Source: JBFLYH01 sp964630235 (GTDB lineage: Bacteria; Oederibacteriota; JAAXVQ01; JAUVAV01). Taken from it: a stretch of 64,000 bases of DNA. Positions 48,165-57,307 of this stretch are shown here, piece after piece. The position numbers and the translations under genes are program-made. The stretch spans positions 62,001 through 126,000 of the forward strand of contig CAZVUO010000004.1 of assembly GCA_964630235.1 (NCBI GenBank). Reading direction: 5' to 3'. A model generated the notes under the pieces. That model did not search any database. It was not told where the DNA came from and was given only the letters and a program-made list of their open reading frames with translations. Positions within the stretch are counted from its first letter, which is position 1. Each line of letters opens with the position of its first letter.

Positions 48165-49328
48165 CTAAACAGCCAGGTTCAAGATTTCCTCGATCACCGG
48201 CTCGGTGTACTGCGGCAATCCCCAAACCTCGGCCACGCGCCGGATATGCGGCACGACGCGGGGAATATCCGCGACAGGAACTCCGGCCGCGGCCAGCCGT
48301 GTCGGCACGCCGTGTTCCTGGCACCAGGCCTCCAGCGCCCGAATGCCCGCCTCGGCCTGTTCCTGCGCGGAACCTGTCCGCGCATTGAACACTCGCGCGG
48401 CCAGGCGCGCGTATTTCTCCGGCGCGCGGCGGCACTCGTACCGCATCCACGCCGGACCCACAACTGCCAGGCCGGCCCCATGAGCCAAATCATACAGCGC
48501 GCTGAGAGGATGTTCAAGCATATGCATGGGAAATCCGGTGTTGCCGGTGCCGGCCTGGGTGATGCCGTTCAAGGCCAGGGTCGCGCCCCACATCAGCCGG
48601 GCCCGGGCCGGGTAGTGGTCAGGCTGCCGCGCGGCGAGGGGGGCGGCCTCCAGGATCGTCCGCACCAGGCCTTCGACCAGGCGGTCCTGCAGCGGCAGGT
48701 CGGGATCCGACCCGTTGCAGTATCCCTCCAGCAGATGGATGATCGCGTCCACCGCCCCGAACAGCGTCTGGTCGGGGGGCACGGTAAAGGTGTTCTCCGG
48801 ATCCAGCACCGACACCTTGGGAAACAAGGACTCGCCGGAGAGATGCAGCTTTTCCTGGGTGGCTTCATTGGTCAGCACGCCGCCGCCGTTCATTTCGGAC
48901 CCCGTGGCCGCAAGCGTGAGCACGGTGGTGACCGGGACCGCTGCTTCAACATCCGCCGCGCCGATGAAAAAATCCCACAGATCCCCGGAATACTTTACCC
49001 CGGCGGCGATGGCCTTGGCCGTGTCAATCACGCTCCCGCCGCCGACCGCCACGATGGCGTCCAGGCGCTCCCGGCGGAAACGTTCCACGGCCTCGCGGGC
49101 GAAGCCGAGCGTGGGATTGGGACGCACCCCGGGGAGCGGCACCCAGTCCACGGCCGCGGCTCGAAGGCTGGCTTCGACCCGGTCCAGCACGCCAAAACGG
49201 CGGGCGCTTCCCTGCCCGGACAGGAGCAGAACCCGCCGGCCGTAAGGCGCCGTGGCTTCGCCGATCTCCCGCGTGGTTCCGCGCCCAAACAGGATGCGCG
49301 TGGGATTATAAAAGGTAAAAGGAAACAC
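48165..49328 (-). CDS. Iron-containing alcohol dehydrogenase
   Basis: 387 residues, GTG start at 49328 with GAGGAG upstream. Family features: GGGSVIDTAKAIAAG (NAD-binding), TVLTLAATGSEMNGGGVLTNE, and the metal site in GNTGFPMHMLEHPLSALYDLAHGAGLAVV. It probably interconverts a primary alcohol and aldehyde, or butanol-type substrates. No pathway neighbours fix its substrate. Confidence 0.92.
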   Translation of the reverse strand: MFPFTFYNPTRILFGRGTTREIGEATAPYGRRVLLLSGQGSARRFGVLDRVEASLRAAAVDWVPLPGVRPNPTLGFAREAVERFRRERLDAIVAVGGGSVIDTAKAIAAGVKYSGDLWDFFIGAADVEAAVPVTTVLTLAATGSEMNGGGVLTNEATQEKLHLSGESLFPKVSVLDPENTFTVPPDQTLFGAVDAIIHLLEGYCNGSDPDLPLQDRLVEGLVRTILEAAPLAARQPDHYPARARLMWGATLALNGITQAGTGNTGFPMHMLEHPLSALYDLAHGAGLAVVGPAWMRYECRRAPEKYARLAARVFNARTGSAQEQAEAGIRALEAWCQEHGVPTRLAAAGVPVADIPRVVPHIRRVAEVWGLPQYTEPVIEEILNLAV

Positions 49329-49345
49329 GGTATCTCCTCGCGGGT

Positions 49346-49651
49346 TCAGTCCCGCGCGTTCTTTGCGTCCAGCTCCGCCACCCAGGCGCTCAAGTTACGC
49401 TCCAAGTCCCGGGCCAATTCCAGGGGGTCCTCGCCCCCCTCCCGCAACTGCCAGGCAACGGCCCGGCAGCCGGCCTGCAGGCCGTCCCAGAGCCCGCGAA
49501 TATGTCCCGGGCTTTGGGCCAGCGCCTGCTGCAGGTGCGGCCGGGCGGTGGACAAAAGGCGGTCCCACTGCGCCAATTCGCGCAGCCGCCGGGCCAATTC
49601 CGGATCCTGCCGGGCCCGGCCGATCACCCGCAGGCGGAATGGTTCGCTCAC
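49346..49651 (-). CDS. Small helical protein, function unknown
   Basis: 101 residues from a GTG at 49651 after GGGGAG; an ATG at 49714 would add 21 residues. The sequence is helical and rich in Arg/Leu (LAQWDRLLSTARPHLQQAL, DPLELARDLERNLSAWVAELD). No family recognised. It lies between the alcohol dehydrogenase and the divergent EF-G-like gene. Confidence 0.55.
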   Translation of the reverse strand: MSEPFRLRVIGRARQDPELARRLRELAQWDRLLSTARPHLQQALAQSPGHIRGLWDGLQAGCRAVAWQLREGGEDPLELARDLERNLSAWVAELDAKNARD

Positions 49652-49738
49652 CCCTAAACTCCCCCAACGGATTTCAAATCTCGAAGCCGTGTTCCCACTA
49701 TACCATCCAAGCACCGATTGCTGAATACTTAAAAAGCC

Positions 49739-49768
49739 TTGACAGTATTTTTGCCCGCTACATATAAT
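49739..49768 (+). promoter_or_regulatory. Promoter of the EF-G-like gene
   Basis: TTGACA (49739-49744), 18-base spacer, TATAAT (49763-49768), about 90 bases upstream of the start codon. Both hexamers are exact sigma-70 consensus, the best promoter in the window. Confidence 0.85.
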
Positions 49769-49856
49769 CTACCCCTACTTCTTCCGACATCACGCGGCCC
49801 ATCACCGCTCAACGCCCGGCGCAACCGGGCGTTCCAACCCACCCCGGAGGAACGGC

Positions 49857-51947
49857 ATGCTGCAAAACTACCGGACCGAGAACATCCACAACCTTCTGAT
49901 CGCAGGGCACGGCCAAACCGGCAAGACCACCCTGACCGAATCCCTGCTGGTGGCGGGCGGCGCCCTGCCCGCGGCCGGTTCCGTGGACAAAGGCACGACG
50001 GTCTCCGATTTTGACGAGGAGGAGATCGCGCGCAAGATCTCGCTGAAGCTCTCGCTGGCGTTCCTGGAGCACCAGGGCCACAAGATCAACCTGCTGGACG
50101 CGCCCGGTTCGCCGGATTTCATCGGCGAGTTCCGCGCCGGGCTGCACGTGGCGGACGCCTGCCTGATCCTGGTGGACGCCGAGGCCGGGGTGCAGGTCGA
50201 GGCCGAGAAGCACGCGCACTACGCGGCGGACTTCCAAGTGCCGCGGCTGGCCCTGGTCAACAAGCTGGACAAGGAACACGCCGACTTCGAGGCCGCGGTC
50301 GAGTCAATCTCTAAAAAGTTCGGCAAGCCGGCCATCCCGGTCTGGCTCCCGCTGGGGCAGGGCCAGGCCTTCACCGGCGTGGTGGACCTCCTGCAGATGA
50401 AGGCCCTGACCTTCGAGCCCGGCGCGGCCAAGCCGAAAGCGGGCGATATCCCGGCCGCCGCACAGAACACGGCGGCCGCGGCCCGGGAAAAACTCGTCGA
50501 AGCCGCGGCCGAGGGCGACGACACGCTGACGGAAAAATTTCTGGAGGGCAAACCCCTCTCTTCCGAGGAGATCGCGCGGGGGCTGAGCGAATCCCTGCTG
50601 GCCGGCCACTGCGTGCCGGTGCTATGCGGCGGCGGGCACTACCCCGCCTGCGCCGCGGCCCTGGCGGATTTCCTGGTGCAAGCCCTGCCGCACGCCGGCC
50701 AGCGGCCAGAGGCCAAGGGCTTCAAGCCCGGCGCGCCGGACCAGCCCCTCACGCGCCCGCCCAAGGAGGACGCACCCTTCTCGGCCTACGTCTTCAAGAC
50801 CCTGATTGACCAGTACGCGGGAAAATTTTCCTTTTTCCGCGTCATGTCGGGCAGCGTGGCCACGGACCAGGACGTGTACAACGTCAACCTGAACCGCAAG
50901 GAGCGGTTCAGCCACATCCTCAACCTGCAGGGCAAGAAGACGGTGGAGGTGCCGCGGGCCGTGGCCGGCGACATCGCCGTGGTCGCCAAGCTGGATACCA
51001 CGCTCAGCGGGCACGCCTTCGCCGACCCGGCCCAGCCCATCCAGTTCCCGCCTCTCAACCTGCCGCAGGCCGTGTACGCGGTGGCCATATTACCCAAGAA
51101 GAAAGGCGACGAGCAGAAACTGGCCACAGTGCTGGCCAAGCTGTGCGAAGAGGACCCGACCCTGGAGTTCCATTTTGTCCCCGAGATCCAGCAATCCCTG
51201 CTCTCGGCCATGGGCGATATGCAGATCGAGATCACCCTGGCCAAGCTGAAAAAACGCTTCAACGTCGAAGTGGACCGCCAGGTCCCGCGCGTCCTGTACA
51301 AGGAGACCATCCAGAAACCGGGCAAAGGCCATCACAAGCACAAAAAGCAGACCGGCGGCCACGGCCAGTACGGCGAGGTCTATCTGGACCTGATCCCTCG
51401 CGAACGCGGTTCAGGCTATCTGTTCGAGGACAAGACCGTGGGCGGCAGCATTCCGCGCAGCTATATCCCCGGCGTGGAGAAGGGTGTCAAGGAGGCGCTG
51501 CTGCGGGGCGTGCTGGCCAAGTATCCGGTGATTGACGTGGGCGTCAAGGTTGTGGACGGTTCCTACCACGACGTGGATTCCTCGGAAATGTCCTTCAAGA
51601 TCGCGGGCCGCAAGGCCTTCTACGACGCCATGCAAAACGCCTCGCCGGTCCTGCTGGAGCCGGTCATGAAGGTCAAGATCATGGCCACGGATACGTACAT
51701 GGGCGCGATCACCAGCGACCTGAACTCCCGGCGGGGACGCGTGCTGGCCATGGGCACGGAGCAGATCGAATCCCACGTGCCGCAGGCCGAGCTCCTGACC
51801 TACAGCCTGGACCTCAAGGCCATGACCTCGGGCACGGCTTCGTTCGAAATGGAGTTCTCGCACTACCAGCCGATCGCGGGCCGGATCGCGGAGAACGTGA
51901 TCAAGGCCGCGGCCGCGCTGCACGGCGAGGAGAAAGAGGAAGAATAG
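49857..51947 (+). CDS. Elongation factor G paralogue (EF-G-like, FusA2 type)
   Basis: 696 residues, ATG at 49857 after CGGAGGA. The five-domain EF-G layout is intact. G1 is GHGQTGKT, G4 is NKLDKE, and the C-terminal domains show GGHGQYGEVYLDL and SDLNSRRGRVLAMG. G3 reads DAPGSPDF where canonical EF-G has DTPGHVDF, so the catalytic His is replaced by Ser. Such EF-G-like paralogues translocate weakly or act in stress or ribosome recycling. It is probably the second EF-G of this genome. Confidence 0.9.
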   Translation: MLQNYRTENIHNLLIAGHGQTGKTTLTESLLVAGGALPAAGSVDKGTTVSDFDEEEIARKISLKLSLAFLEHQGHKINLLDAPGSPDFIGEFRAGLHVADACLILVDAEAGVQVEAEKHAHYAADFQVPRLALVNKLDKEHADFEAAVESISKKFGKPAIPVWLPLGQGQAFTGVVDLLQMKALTFEPGAAKPKAGDIPAAAQNTAAAAREKLVEAAAEGDDTLTEKFLEGKPLSSEEIARGLSESLLAGHCVPVLCGGGHYPACAAALADFLVQALPHAGQRPEAKGFKPGAPDQPLTRPPKEDAPFSAYVFKTLIDQYAGKFSFFRVMSGSVATDQDVYNVNLNRKERFSHILNLQGKKTVEVPRAVAGDIAVVAKLDTTLSGHAFADPAQPIQFPPLNLPQAVYAVAILPKKKGDEQKLATVLAKLCEEDPTLEFHFVPEIQQSLLSAMGDMQIEITLAKLKKRFNVEVDRQVPRVLYKETIQKPGKGHHKHKKQTGGHGQYGEVYLDLIPRERGSGYLFEDKTVGGSIPRSYIPGVEKGVKEALLRGVLAKYPVIDVGVKVVDGSYHDVDSSEMSFKIAGRKAFYDAMQNASPVLLEPVMKVKIMATDTYMGAITSDLNSRRGRVLAMGTEQIESHVPQAELLTYSLDLKAMTSGTASFEMEFSHYQPIAGRIAENVIKAAAALHGEEKEEE

Positions 51948-51963
51948 GAACACCGGAATAAAA

Positions 51964-51996
51964 AAGCCGCGGGCCCGAAAGGCCCGCGGCTTTTTT
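51964..51996. terminator. Bidirectional terminator
   Basis: GCCGCGGGCC-CGAAA-GGCCCGCGGC flanked by A and T runs, 18 bases after the EF-G-like stop. It can also end the convergent GGDEF gene on the minus strand. Confidence 0.9.
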
Positions 51997-52088
51997 ATTT
52001 CACGTTGTCGGTCGTTCCGACAAGTTCAACGACCGTCCGCCGAGGGCCGCAGGGACGCTCACCGAGCCGGCCGAAGCGGGCGTCCGGG

Positions 52089-53096
52089 TTAATTCGTCGC
52101 TTCGCGCCGCTTGCGCTGCGAGGGAGTGGGATAGGTGTGCTCCGCCTGCCGCACGCAGTTGCGGCCCGCCCGCTTGGCCCGGTACAGGGCCTTGTCCGCC
52201 AGATCCACCAGCTCCTCGGAAAGATTCCCATCGTCAGGGAACGTCGCGATGCCGATGGAAATGGTCACCGGCAGGGGGAGCCCAGGCACCTGCCCCCCGA
52301 ATTCCCGGTTCAGAAAATTTTTCTGCAGGCGCAGGGCGAACTGCAGCGCTTCATCGCGGTTGGTCTCGGGCAAGATCATGGCGAACTCGTCGCCGCCGTA
52401 GCGGGCGACCACGTCCGCCTCGCGGCAGGACGCCTTGAAAAAAGCCGCGATCTCCCGCAGCAGCAGATCGCCCCGCATATGACCGAAATTGTCATTGTAG
52501 GGCTTGAAATGATCCAGATCAATGAACAGCAGGCTGAACTGCCGGTGGTACCGCTGGCACCGCAGCAATTCCTCGCGCAAGTGTTCCTGAAAATAGCGGT
52601 GATTGAACAGACCGGTCAAGCCGTCCTCGTTCACGAACAGCAGCAGGCAGTCCAGGTCTTTCCCCGGCAGGAGGTGGAAGTCCTTGATCCGGCCGGCGTG
52701 GTTGTCCAGATAGTCCAGCACCGCCACCTTGATGCCAACGTTGCGTCCCAGTTTTTCCGACATGAAGTATTTGTGAACCAGAATTTCGTGCCAGAGCCGT
52801 TTGGCCTCCTCGGCCGAGAAACGGTTGTGGGTCACGGCCTGGAGCAGGTCAATGTACAGGTCGTCGCCCTTGTTGGCGCGCAGCCGCTCCATGGAGTCCC
52901 ACAGTTCGCGGGACAGCCGGGTCTTGTCGCCGGCGAAATAGTCCAGCACCGCCGCGTCCCTGGACATCCAGCGCACGAAATCCTTCATTTCCTGCAGGCG
53001 GGTGACAGAAGGGTGGCAGGCTTGGGCCTCAAGCCGGATGGACCTGGCCAGGGGCGATTCGGTCTTGGGTTCGGGATCTTTTCGCTGTTTGGTCAT
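52089..53096 (-). CDS. GGDEF diguanylate cyclase
   Basis: 335 residues from the ATG at 53096; a longer start at 53147 has no support. The C-terminal 160 residues are a complete GGDEF domain: YGGDEFAMILPE is canonical, and the inhibitory I-site RxxD (READ) lies 5 residues before it. The N-terminal 170 residues are helical and soluble, with no known sensor. It should make cyclic di-GMP, the ligand of the four PilZ proteins at 42.4-48.1 kb. Confidence 0.93.
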   Translation of the reverse strand: MTKQRKDPEPKTESPLARSIRLEAQACHPSVTRLQEMKDFVRWMSRDAAVLDYFAGDKTRLSRELWDSMERLRANKGDDLYIDLLQAVTHNRFSAEEAKRLWHEILVHKYFMSEKLGRNVGIKVAVLDYLDNHAGRIKDFHLLPGKDLDCLLLFVNEDGLTGLFNHRYFQEHLREELLRCQRYHRQFSLLFIDLDHFKPYNDNFGHMRGDLLLREIAAFFKASCREADVVARYGGDEFAMILPETNRDEALQFALRLQKNFLNREFGGQVPGLPLPVTISIGIATFPDDGNLSEELVDLADKALYRAKRAGRNCVRQAEHTYPTPSQRKRREATN

Positions 53097-53190
53097 GGAA
53101 ACATCGCCTCTTGTCGTCAGGCCTATTATCTCACACCCGCGCGGCACTGACTACGCCTTTGACCCCGCTGGAACGCGTTTCGTTTCATAA

Positions 53191-53607
53191 TTATTTCGTC
53201 GCGGCATCCAGTGCGCGGACCGCCAGCATGCCGCCGTCCAGGTTCCGCAAACGGCTGTAGCCCTGGCTTCGCAGCCACTGGATGGCGCTGCGGGAGCGCA
53301 GCCCCGAGTGGCAGATCACCACGACCTCCTGGTCGCGGGGGATTTCATCCGCCCGCTCGGAGATCTGTCCCAGAGGAATGTTGACTGTTCCGGGCAGGAC
53401 CCCCTCCGGCCCCTGCAGCTCCTCGGGTTCCCGGACATCCAGAAGATACGGCGCGGGGCCCGATTGCAAACGGGCCAGCAGCTCGGCCGCGGTGATAATA
53501 GCCGGCTCGTCGTACTGGGGCGGTTCCCCCACTTGGGGCGCGCAGGCGCCGAGGCCCACTGCCAGGGCCATCGCCAATCCGACCCCGAACTTTGACCAGG
53601 GATTCAT
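53191..53607 (-). CDS. Rhodanese-like lipoprotein
   Basis: 138 residues. A lipobox (VGLGACAP) anchors it. The rhodanese domain has LLDVREPEELQG, and the active-site loop is CHSGLRS with the catalytic Cys. It overlaps the flavodiiron gene by 4 bases, so the two are probably co-translated. It may transfer sulfur or act in redox control of the oxygen-defence system. Confidence 0.87.
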   Translation of the reverse strand: MNPWSKFGVGLAMALAVGLGACAPQVGEPPQYDEPAIITAAELLARLQSGPAPYLLDVREPEELQGPEGVLPGTVNIPLGQISERADEIPRDQEVVVICHSGLRSRSAIQWLRSQGYSRLRNLDGGMLAVRALDAATK

Positions 53608-54821
53608 GTTTTCGCTCCTCCGGAATTGTCAGACTTGATCTTTTCGCCCAGTAGGTGGCCGAGGGCCCGGGCCGCCTCGAGGTCCTCCGGCTTGGGCGTG
53701 AACTTGACGCGCACGCCGGGCGCGGCCAGGCGGAACTTGAGCGACTTCAACCGTTCCTCGATCATGGGCACCGCTTCCCCGCTCCAGCCGTAGGAGCCGA
53801 AGGCCGCGGCCCACTTCCCCCTGAGCTTGAGCGTGGCCAGGGAGGAGAGCAGGTCCCAGACCGGTTTGACCGCGTCGCCATTGATGGTGCAGGAGCCCAC
53901 GGCCAGGGCGTCGGCCGCCTCGATGTCGTCCAGGACCGCGGGGATCTCGGTCCCCACCAGGTCGTGCAGCGCGGTGCGCACTCCGGCGGCCTGCGCGCCC
54001 TCGGCCACGGCCTGGGCCAGCTGGCCGGTCAGACCGTACGCCGACACATAGAAGACCAGCAGGCTGCCCTCGGGAACCGGAGCGGGGTACGAGGCCCATT
54101 CGCGGTACTGCCGCTGCACTTCCGCGATCCGGCCGCGCACCAGGGGACCGTGGCTGGGGGCGATCAGCTTGAGCGGCAGGGGTTCGATGAGCTGCAACCC
54201 GTGGCGTACGTGTTCCTTGAAGGGGCGGAAGATGTGGTCGAAGTAATATTTAAAATCGCGGGTATACTCACCGACCTGATCGTCAAACAGCGCCTCGTGG
54301 CAGAAATGCGCGCCAAAGAAATCGCAGGAGAACAAAACCGCATCCTCGGGCACGTAGGTAAACATCGTGTCCGGCCAATGCAGGAAAGGCGCGGTCAGAA
54401 ATTGCAGGGTTTTTCCCCCGAGGTCCAAGGAGTCCCCGGTCCCGACCAGAAGCGGATCCAGGTCCTGGTTGGTCAGCTCCTGCAGGAAGGTGCGGGCGTT
54501 CTTGGAGACCACCACGCGCGCCCGGGGCATGTGTTCCAGCGCCGCGAGATAAGCGCCGGAATGGTCGGGTTCTAAATGGTTCCCCACCAAATAATCTATG
54601 CGATCCAGCGGGATGAGGGCGCCGAGCCGGTCGAGCCACTCCTGGGAAAATCCGGCCTTAACGCCGTCAATCAGGGCGGTTCGTTCGCTCCCCTGAACCA
54701 AATAGGCGTTATAGCTGGTCCCGCGCTCCGTGCGCATGATGATGTCGAAAATGCGGAGTTTGGGATTGAACGCGCCGATCCAGGAAATGCCTTCGGCAAG
54801 CCGAACCGCAGCGTGGGTCAT
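53604..54821 (-). CDS. fprA: Flavodiiron protein, FprA family (oxygen/NO reductase)
   Basis: 405 residues. The N-terminal metallo-beta-lactamase-like diiron domain has HLEPDHSGA and SHGPLVRG. The C-terminal flavodoxin domain has SAYGLTGQLA and GSYGWSGEA. It reduces O2 to water or NO to N2O, with electrons usually from rubredoxin. It sits with rubrerythrin and PerR genes, as in anaerobes. It overlaps the rhodanese gene. Confidence 0.94.
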   Translation of the reverse strand: MTHAAVRLAEGISWIGAFNPKLRIFDIIMRTERGTSYNAYLVQGSERTALIDGVKAGFSQEWLDRLGALIPLDRIDYLVGNHLEPDHSGAYLAALEHMPRARVVVSKNARTFLQELTNQDLDPLLVGTGDSLDLGGKTLQFLTAPFLHWPDTMFTYVPEDAVLFSCDFFGAHFCHEALFDDQVGEYTRDFKYYFDHIFRPFKEHVRHGLQLIEPLPLKLIAPSHGPLVRGRIAEVQRQYREWASYPAPVPEGSLLVFYVSAYGLTGQLAQAVAEGAQAAGVRTALHDLVGTEIPAVLDDIEAADALAVGSCTINGDAVKPVWDLLSSLATLKLRGKWAAAFGSYGWSGEAVPMIEERLKSLKFRLAAPGVRVKFTPKPEDLEAARALGHLLGEKIKSDNSGGAKT

Positions 54822-55021
54822 GGTCTTGGTCCTTTCCCCGCGACGTTTTCACCTCAAACCGCGCCTTTGACGCCAGGCGGCCTGAAACGTTTCCCGCCAA
54901 AACCGGCGGGGCCGAAACAGGGCGGGATGTCGTCCCCTGACGGAGGTTTTCTTCCGGTCAACCACACCAACCCGGGGGGCGCGAGACGGTTGCGTGGCGC
55001 CCGGGCCTCCACCCGCCTGGA
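54822..55021. other. GC-rich gap with two hairpins upstream of fprA
   Basis: 200 bases without a supported gene. Hairpins at 54893-54910 (CCCGCC-AAAACC-GGCGGG) and 54971-55005 (GGGCGC...GCGCCC) are visible. There is no U-run, so they are probably not classical terminators. I see no known riboswitch and no clear promoter. Confidence 0.4.
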
Positions 55022-56248
55022 TTACGCGCGATAACCCGGCAGGCGCTGAAAATCAAATCCCTCCTGGAGCAGGTGCTCCTCGAACCCGGTAATCTTGACC
55101 TGTTGTTCCATGAGGCGGCGTAAAGCCGTCACCTGGGCGGTGCGACCGATTTGCAGGGAACCGGCCACCCGTTCGTCGCGGATGAAGAGCTTCATCAACC
55201 AGCCGGCCGCCGGGTCGCTGCGCGACAGAACCGTGGCCCCTTCCGGGCGGATGTCTCCCTGGGACCACAGTTCGATCCCCGCGATCTTCAACTTGGTTGC
55301 CGGAACCACGCCCGGGTACGGTTCAACAGCGCCGGCGGCGTTGCGGCCCGCCACCTGGCCCATGGCCTGCGCCACGGTCCAGAGGCCGGCCACGGCGCCG
55401 CGCCACTCCGCGATGTCGCCCGCCGCCCAGATGTCCGGCTGGCTGGTCGCGAGAAAATCGTCCACCACCACGCCGCGCCGGCCCACCTGCAGTCCGGCCG
55501 CCCGGGCCAGTTCCACGTTCGGCTGTATCCCGGCCGAGACCAGCGCGAGATCCGCCGACAGCTGCGTGCCGCAGGCCAGTTCGACCTGAATGCCGCGGTC
55601 CCGGGACGCCACCCGGCTGACGCGCGCCCCGAGAAAAAACCTGAACCCCAGCGGTAGCAGTTTCTCCTGGAGGAGGGCTGATCCTTCCTCGTCCACCTGG
55701 CGCGGCAAAAGGCGCGGTTCCACCTCGATCACCGTCACCGCGAGACCCAAGCGGGTCAGGGCGTAGCCGGCCTCCAATCCCAGCAACCCCCCGCCGATGA
55801 GCACGGCGTTCTGCCGGCCCTGGGCGCGCCGCCGGAGGGCCAGTGCGTCATCCAGCGTGCGCAGAACGAAAGCGTTCTCCGTCGGCAGTCCCGCGATGGG
55901 AGGCAGGAACGCCGTGGCGCCGGTCGCTAAAATCAAGCGGTCGTAGGCCAGGGTGCCGCCCGCATCCAGGGTCACTTTTTTTTCCATGGGGCGGAGGGAC
56001 ACCGCGGTCTGGCGGAGCCGCAAGGAAACACGCTGGGCTTGATACCAGGAGTCCGGATAGAGGCAAATCTGCGGCCCAGGAACGGTTCCAGCCACCACCT
56101 CCGGCAACCGGGGCCGTGCGTAACCGGAGACGGACTCGCGGGAGACCAGGGTAACCGGCGTGTCGCGGTCACGTTCCCGGAAAGCTTTCGCGGCCGCGAT
56201 GCCGGCCGGGCCAGAGCCGATAATCAGCAATCCCGGGCCGGCGGCCAT
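55022..56248 (-). CDS. FAD/NAD(P)-dependent oxidoreductase (rubredoxin reductase-like)
   Basis: 408 residues from the ATG at 56248; a TTG at 56257 would overlap the rubrerythrin stop (TTGA) and add 3 residues. Two Rossmann folds: LLIIGSGPAGIAAAKAF (FAD) and NAVLIGGGLLGLEAGYAL (NAD(P)H), with DIWAAGDIAEWRGAVAG. The class includes NADH:rubredoxin reductase and NirB-like reductases. Position directly after rubrerythrin suggests it supplies electrons to it or to the flavodiiron protein. Confidence 0.9.
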   Translation of the reverse strand: MAAGPGLLIIGSGPAGIAAAKAFRERDRDTPVTLVSRESVSGYARPRLPEVVAGTVPGPQICLYPDSWYQAQRVSLRLRQTAVSLRPMEKKVTLDAGGTLAYDRLILATGATAFLPPIAGLPTENAFVLRTLDDALALRRRAQGRQNAVLIGGGLLGLEAGYALTRLGLAVTVIEVEPRLLPRQVDEEGSALLQEKLLPLGFRFFLGARVSRVASRDRGIQVELACGTQLSADLALVSAGIQPNVELARAAGLQVGRRGVVVDDFLATSQPDIWAAGDIAEWRGAVAGLWTVAQAMGQVAGRNAAGAVEPYPGVVPATKLKIAGIELWSQGDIRPEGATVLSRSDPAAGWLMKLFIRDERVAGSLQIGRTAQVTALRRLMEQQVKITGFEEHLLQEGFDFQRLPGYRA

Positions 56249-56253
56249 GCGGC

Positions 56254-56832
56254 TCAATAATTCTCGGCCAATACTTCAAAATATTTCTGCGGGTGCCTGC
56301 AGGCCGGGCAGCTCGCCAGCGCTTCCGGGCCCTCGTGGAGATAGCCGCAGTTGCGGCACTTCCAGCGCACGGGCTGAAGTTTCTTGAAGACCTGTCCCTG
56401 CTCGACGTTGGCCAGCAGCTTGCGGTAGCGCTGTTCATGGGCGTTCTCGACCTTGGAAATGTTCTCGAAGGTCTCCGCCACCTCCGCGAACCCCTCCTCC
56501 CGCGCAACGGCCGCCGCGGCGGGATAGAGTTTGGTCCACTCCTCGTGTTCACCCGCGGCCGCGGCTTTCAAATTTTCCGCGGTCGTTCCGATCACGCCCG
56601 CCGGATACGCGGCCGTGATCTCGACCATGCCGCCCTCCAGATATTTGAAAAAGCGCTTGGCGTGTTCGCGCTCATTCTCCGCGGTTTCAAGAAACAGTTC
56701 CGCGATCTGCAGATAGCCTTCTTTTTCAGCCACGCCAGCGGCGTAGGCATACCGGTTCCTGGCCTGGGATTCGCCGGCGAACGCCGCCAACAGGTTTTTT
56801 TCCGTACGCGTGCCTTTAACGCTCTTGCTCAT
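56254..56832 (-). CDS. rbr: Rubrerythrin
   Basis: 192 residues. The four-helix diiron domain has ESQARNRYAYAAGVAE, ERE-type ligands in ETAENEREHAKRFFKY, and AEVAETFENISKVENAHEQRY. The C-terminal rubredoxin domain has CRNCGYLHEG and CPACRHPQKYF. It reduces hydrogen peroxide. It overlaps PerR by 4 bases and is the second gene of the peroxide-defence operon. Confidence 0.97.
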   Translation of the reverse strand: MSKSVKGTRTEKNLLAAFAGESQARNRYAYAAGVAEKEGYLQIAELFLETAENEREHAKRFFKYLEGGMVEITAAYPAGVIGTTAENLKAAAAGEHEEWTKLYPAAAAVAREEGFAEVAETFENISKVENAHEQRYRKLLANVEQGQVFKKLQPVRWKCRNCGYLHEGPEALASCPACRHPQKYFEVLAENY

Positions 56833-57248
56833 GCCATGCCTCCTTCATTCGGTTCCGGGTTCTGGCCCTGGCAGGCAGGGCAGCACCCAATGAGATCAAT
56901 GTGAGAACGGTCAACGCGGTATCCGGCCGCCCGCAGATGCGGCGACAGTTTGCAGCAGGTGTTTTCCAGCAGCGGGATGTCCTCAATCCGGCCGCAGTGC
57001 TGGCAGTAAAAATGCGCGTGCGGTTCCATGTGCGCTTCATAGCGCGCTTCGCGCGGATCCAGATGCAGGCAGCGGATCCGGCCTTGCTGTTCAAGGATCT
57101 CCAGATTGCGGTAGACCGTACCCAGCGAAATGTGCGGGTGTTCCCGGCGGAGATCCTTGTAAATAGCCGCGGCAGTCGGGTGATCCCAACGCTGGGAAAG
57201 GTGCTGCACAATGGTCTTGCGCTGACTGCTCTCGCGGTAAATTACCAT
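56829..57248 (-). CDS. perR: Fur family repressor, PerR-like
   Basis: 139 residues, ATG at 57248. The N-terminal winged helix contains HPTAAAIYKDLRREHPHISLGTVYRNL. The zinc site is CQHC plus CCPAC near the C-terminus, and the regulatory metal ligands include the His-rich HAHF. The operon with rubrerythrin and the operator at 57279-57292 indicate a peroxide sensor. It probably represses its own operon until peroxide oxidises it. Confidence 0.93.
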   Translation of the reverse strand: MVIYRESSQRKTIVQHLSQRWDHPTAAAIYKDLRREHPHISLGTVYRNLEILEQQGRIRCLHLDPREARYEAHMEPHAHFYCQHCGRIEDIPLLENTCCKLSPHLRAAGYRVDRSHIDLIGCCPACQGQNPEPNEGGMA

Positions 57249-57276
57249 TTTTGGTCCTTGCTGGGAATGGTTCCTA

Positions 57277-57305
57277 ACGATAAAAAATTATCCAGGATCT
57301 GTCAA
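57277..57305 (-). promoter_or_regulatory. perR operon promoter and operator
   Basis: TTGACA (57300-57305), 17-base spacer, TATCGT (57277-57282) on the minus strand. The dyad GATAA-N4-TTATC (57279-57292) lies over the spacer and the -10. It is similar in style to Per/Fur boxes (TTATAAT-type) and suggests autorepression. Confidence 0.75.
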
Positions 57306-57307
57306 GG

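Noticed and set aside
54822..55021. Riboswitch upstream of fprA
   Set aside because: Hairpins are present, but I could not match the conserved blocks of any class known to me.
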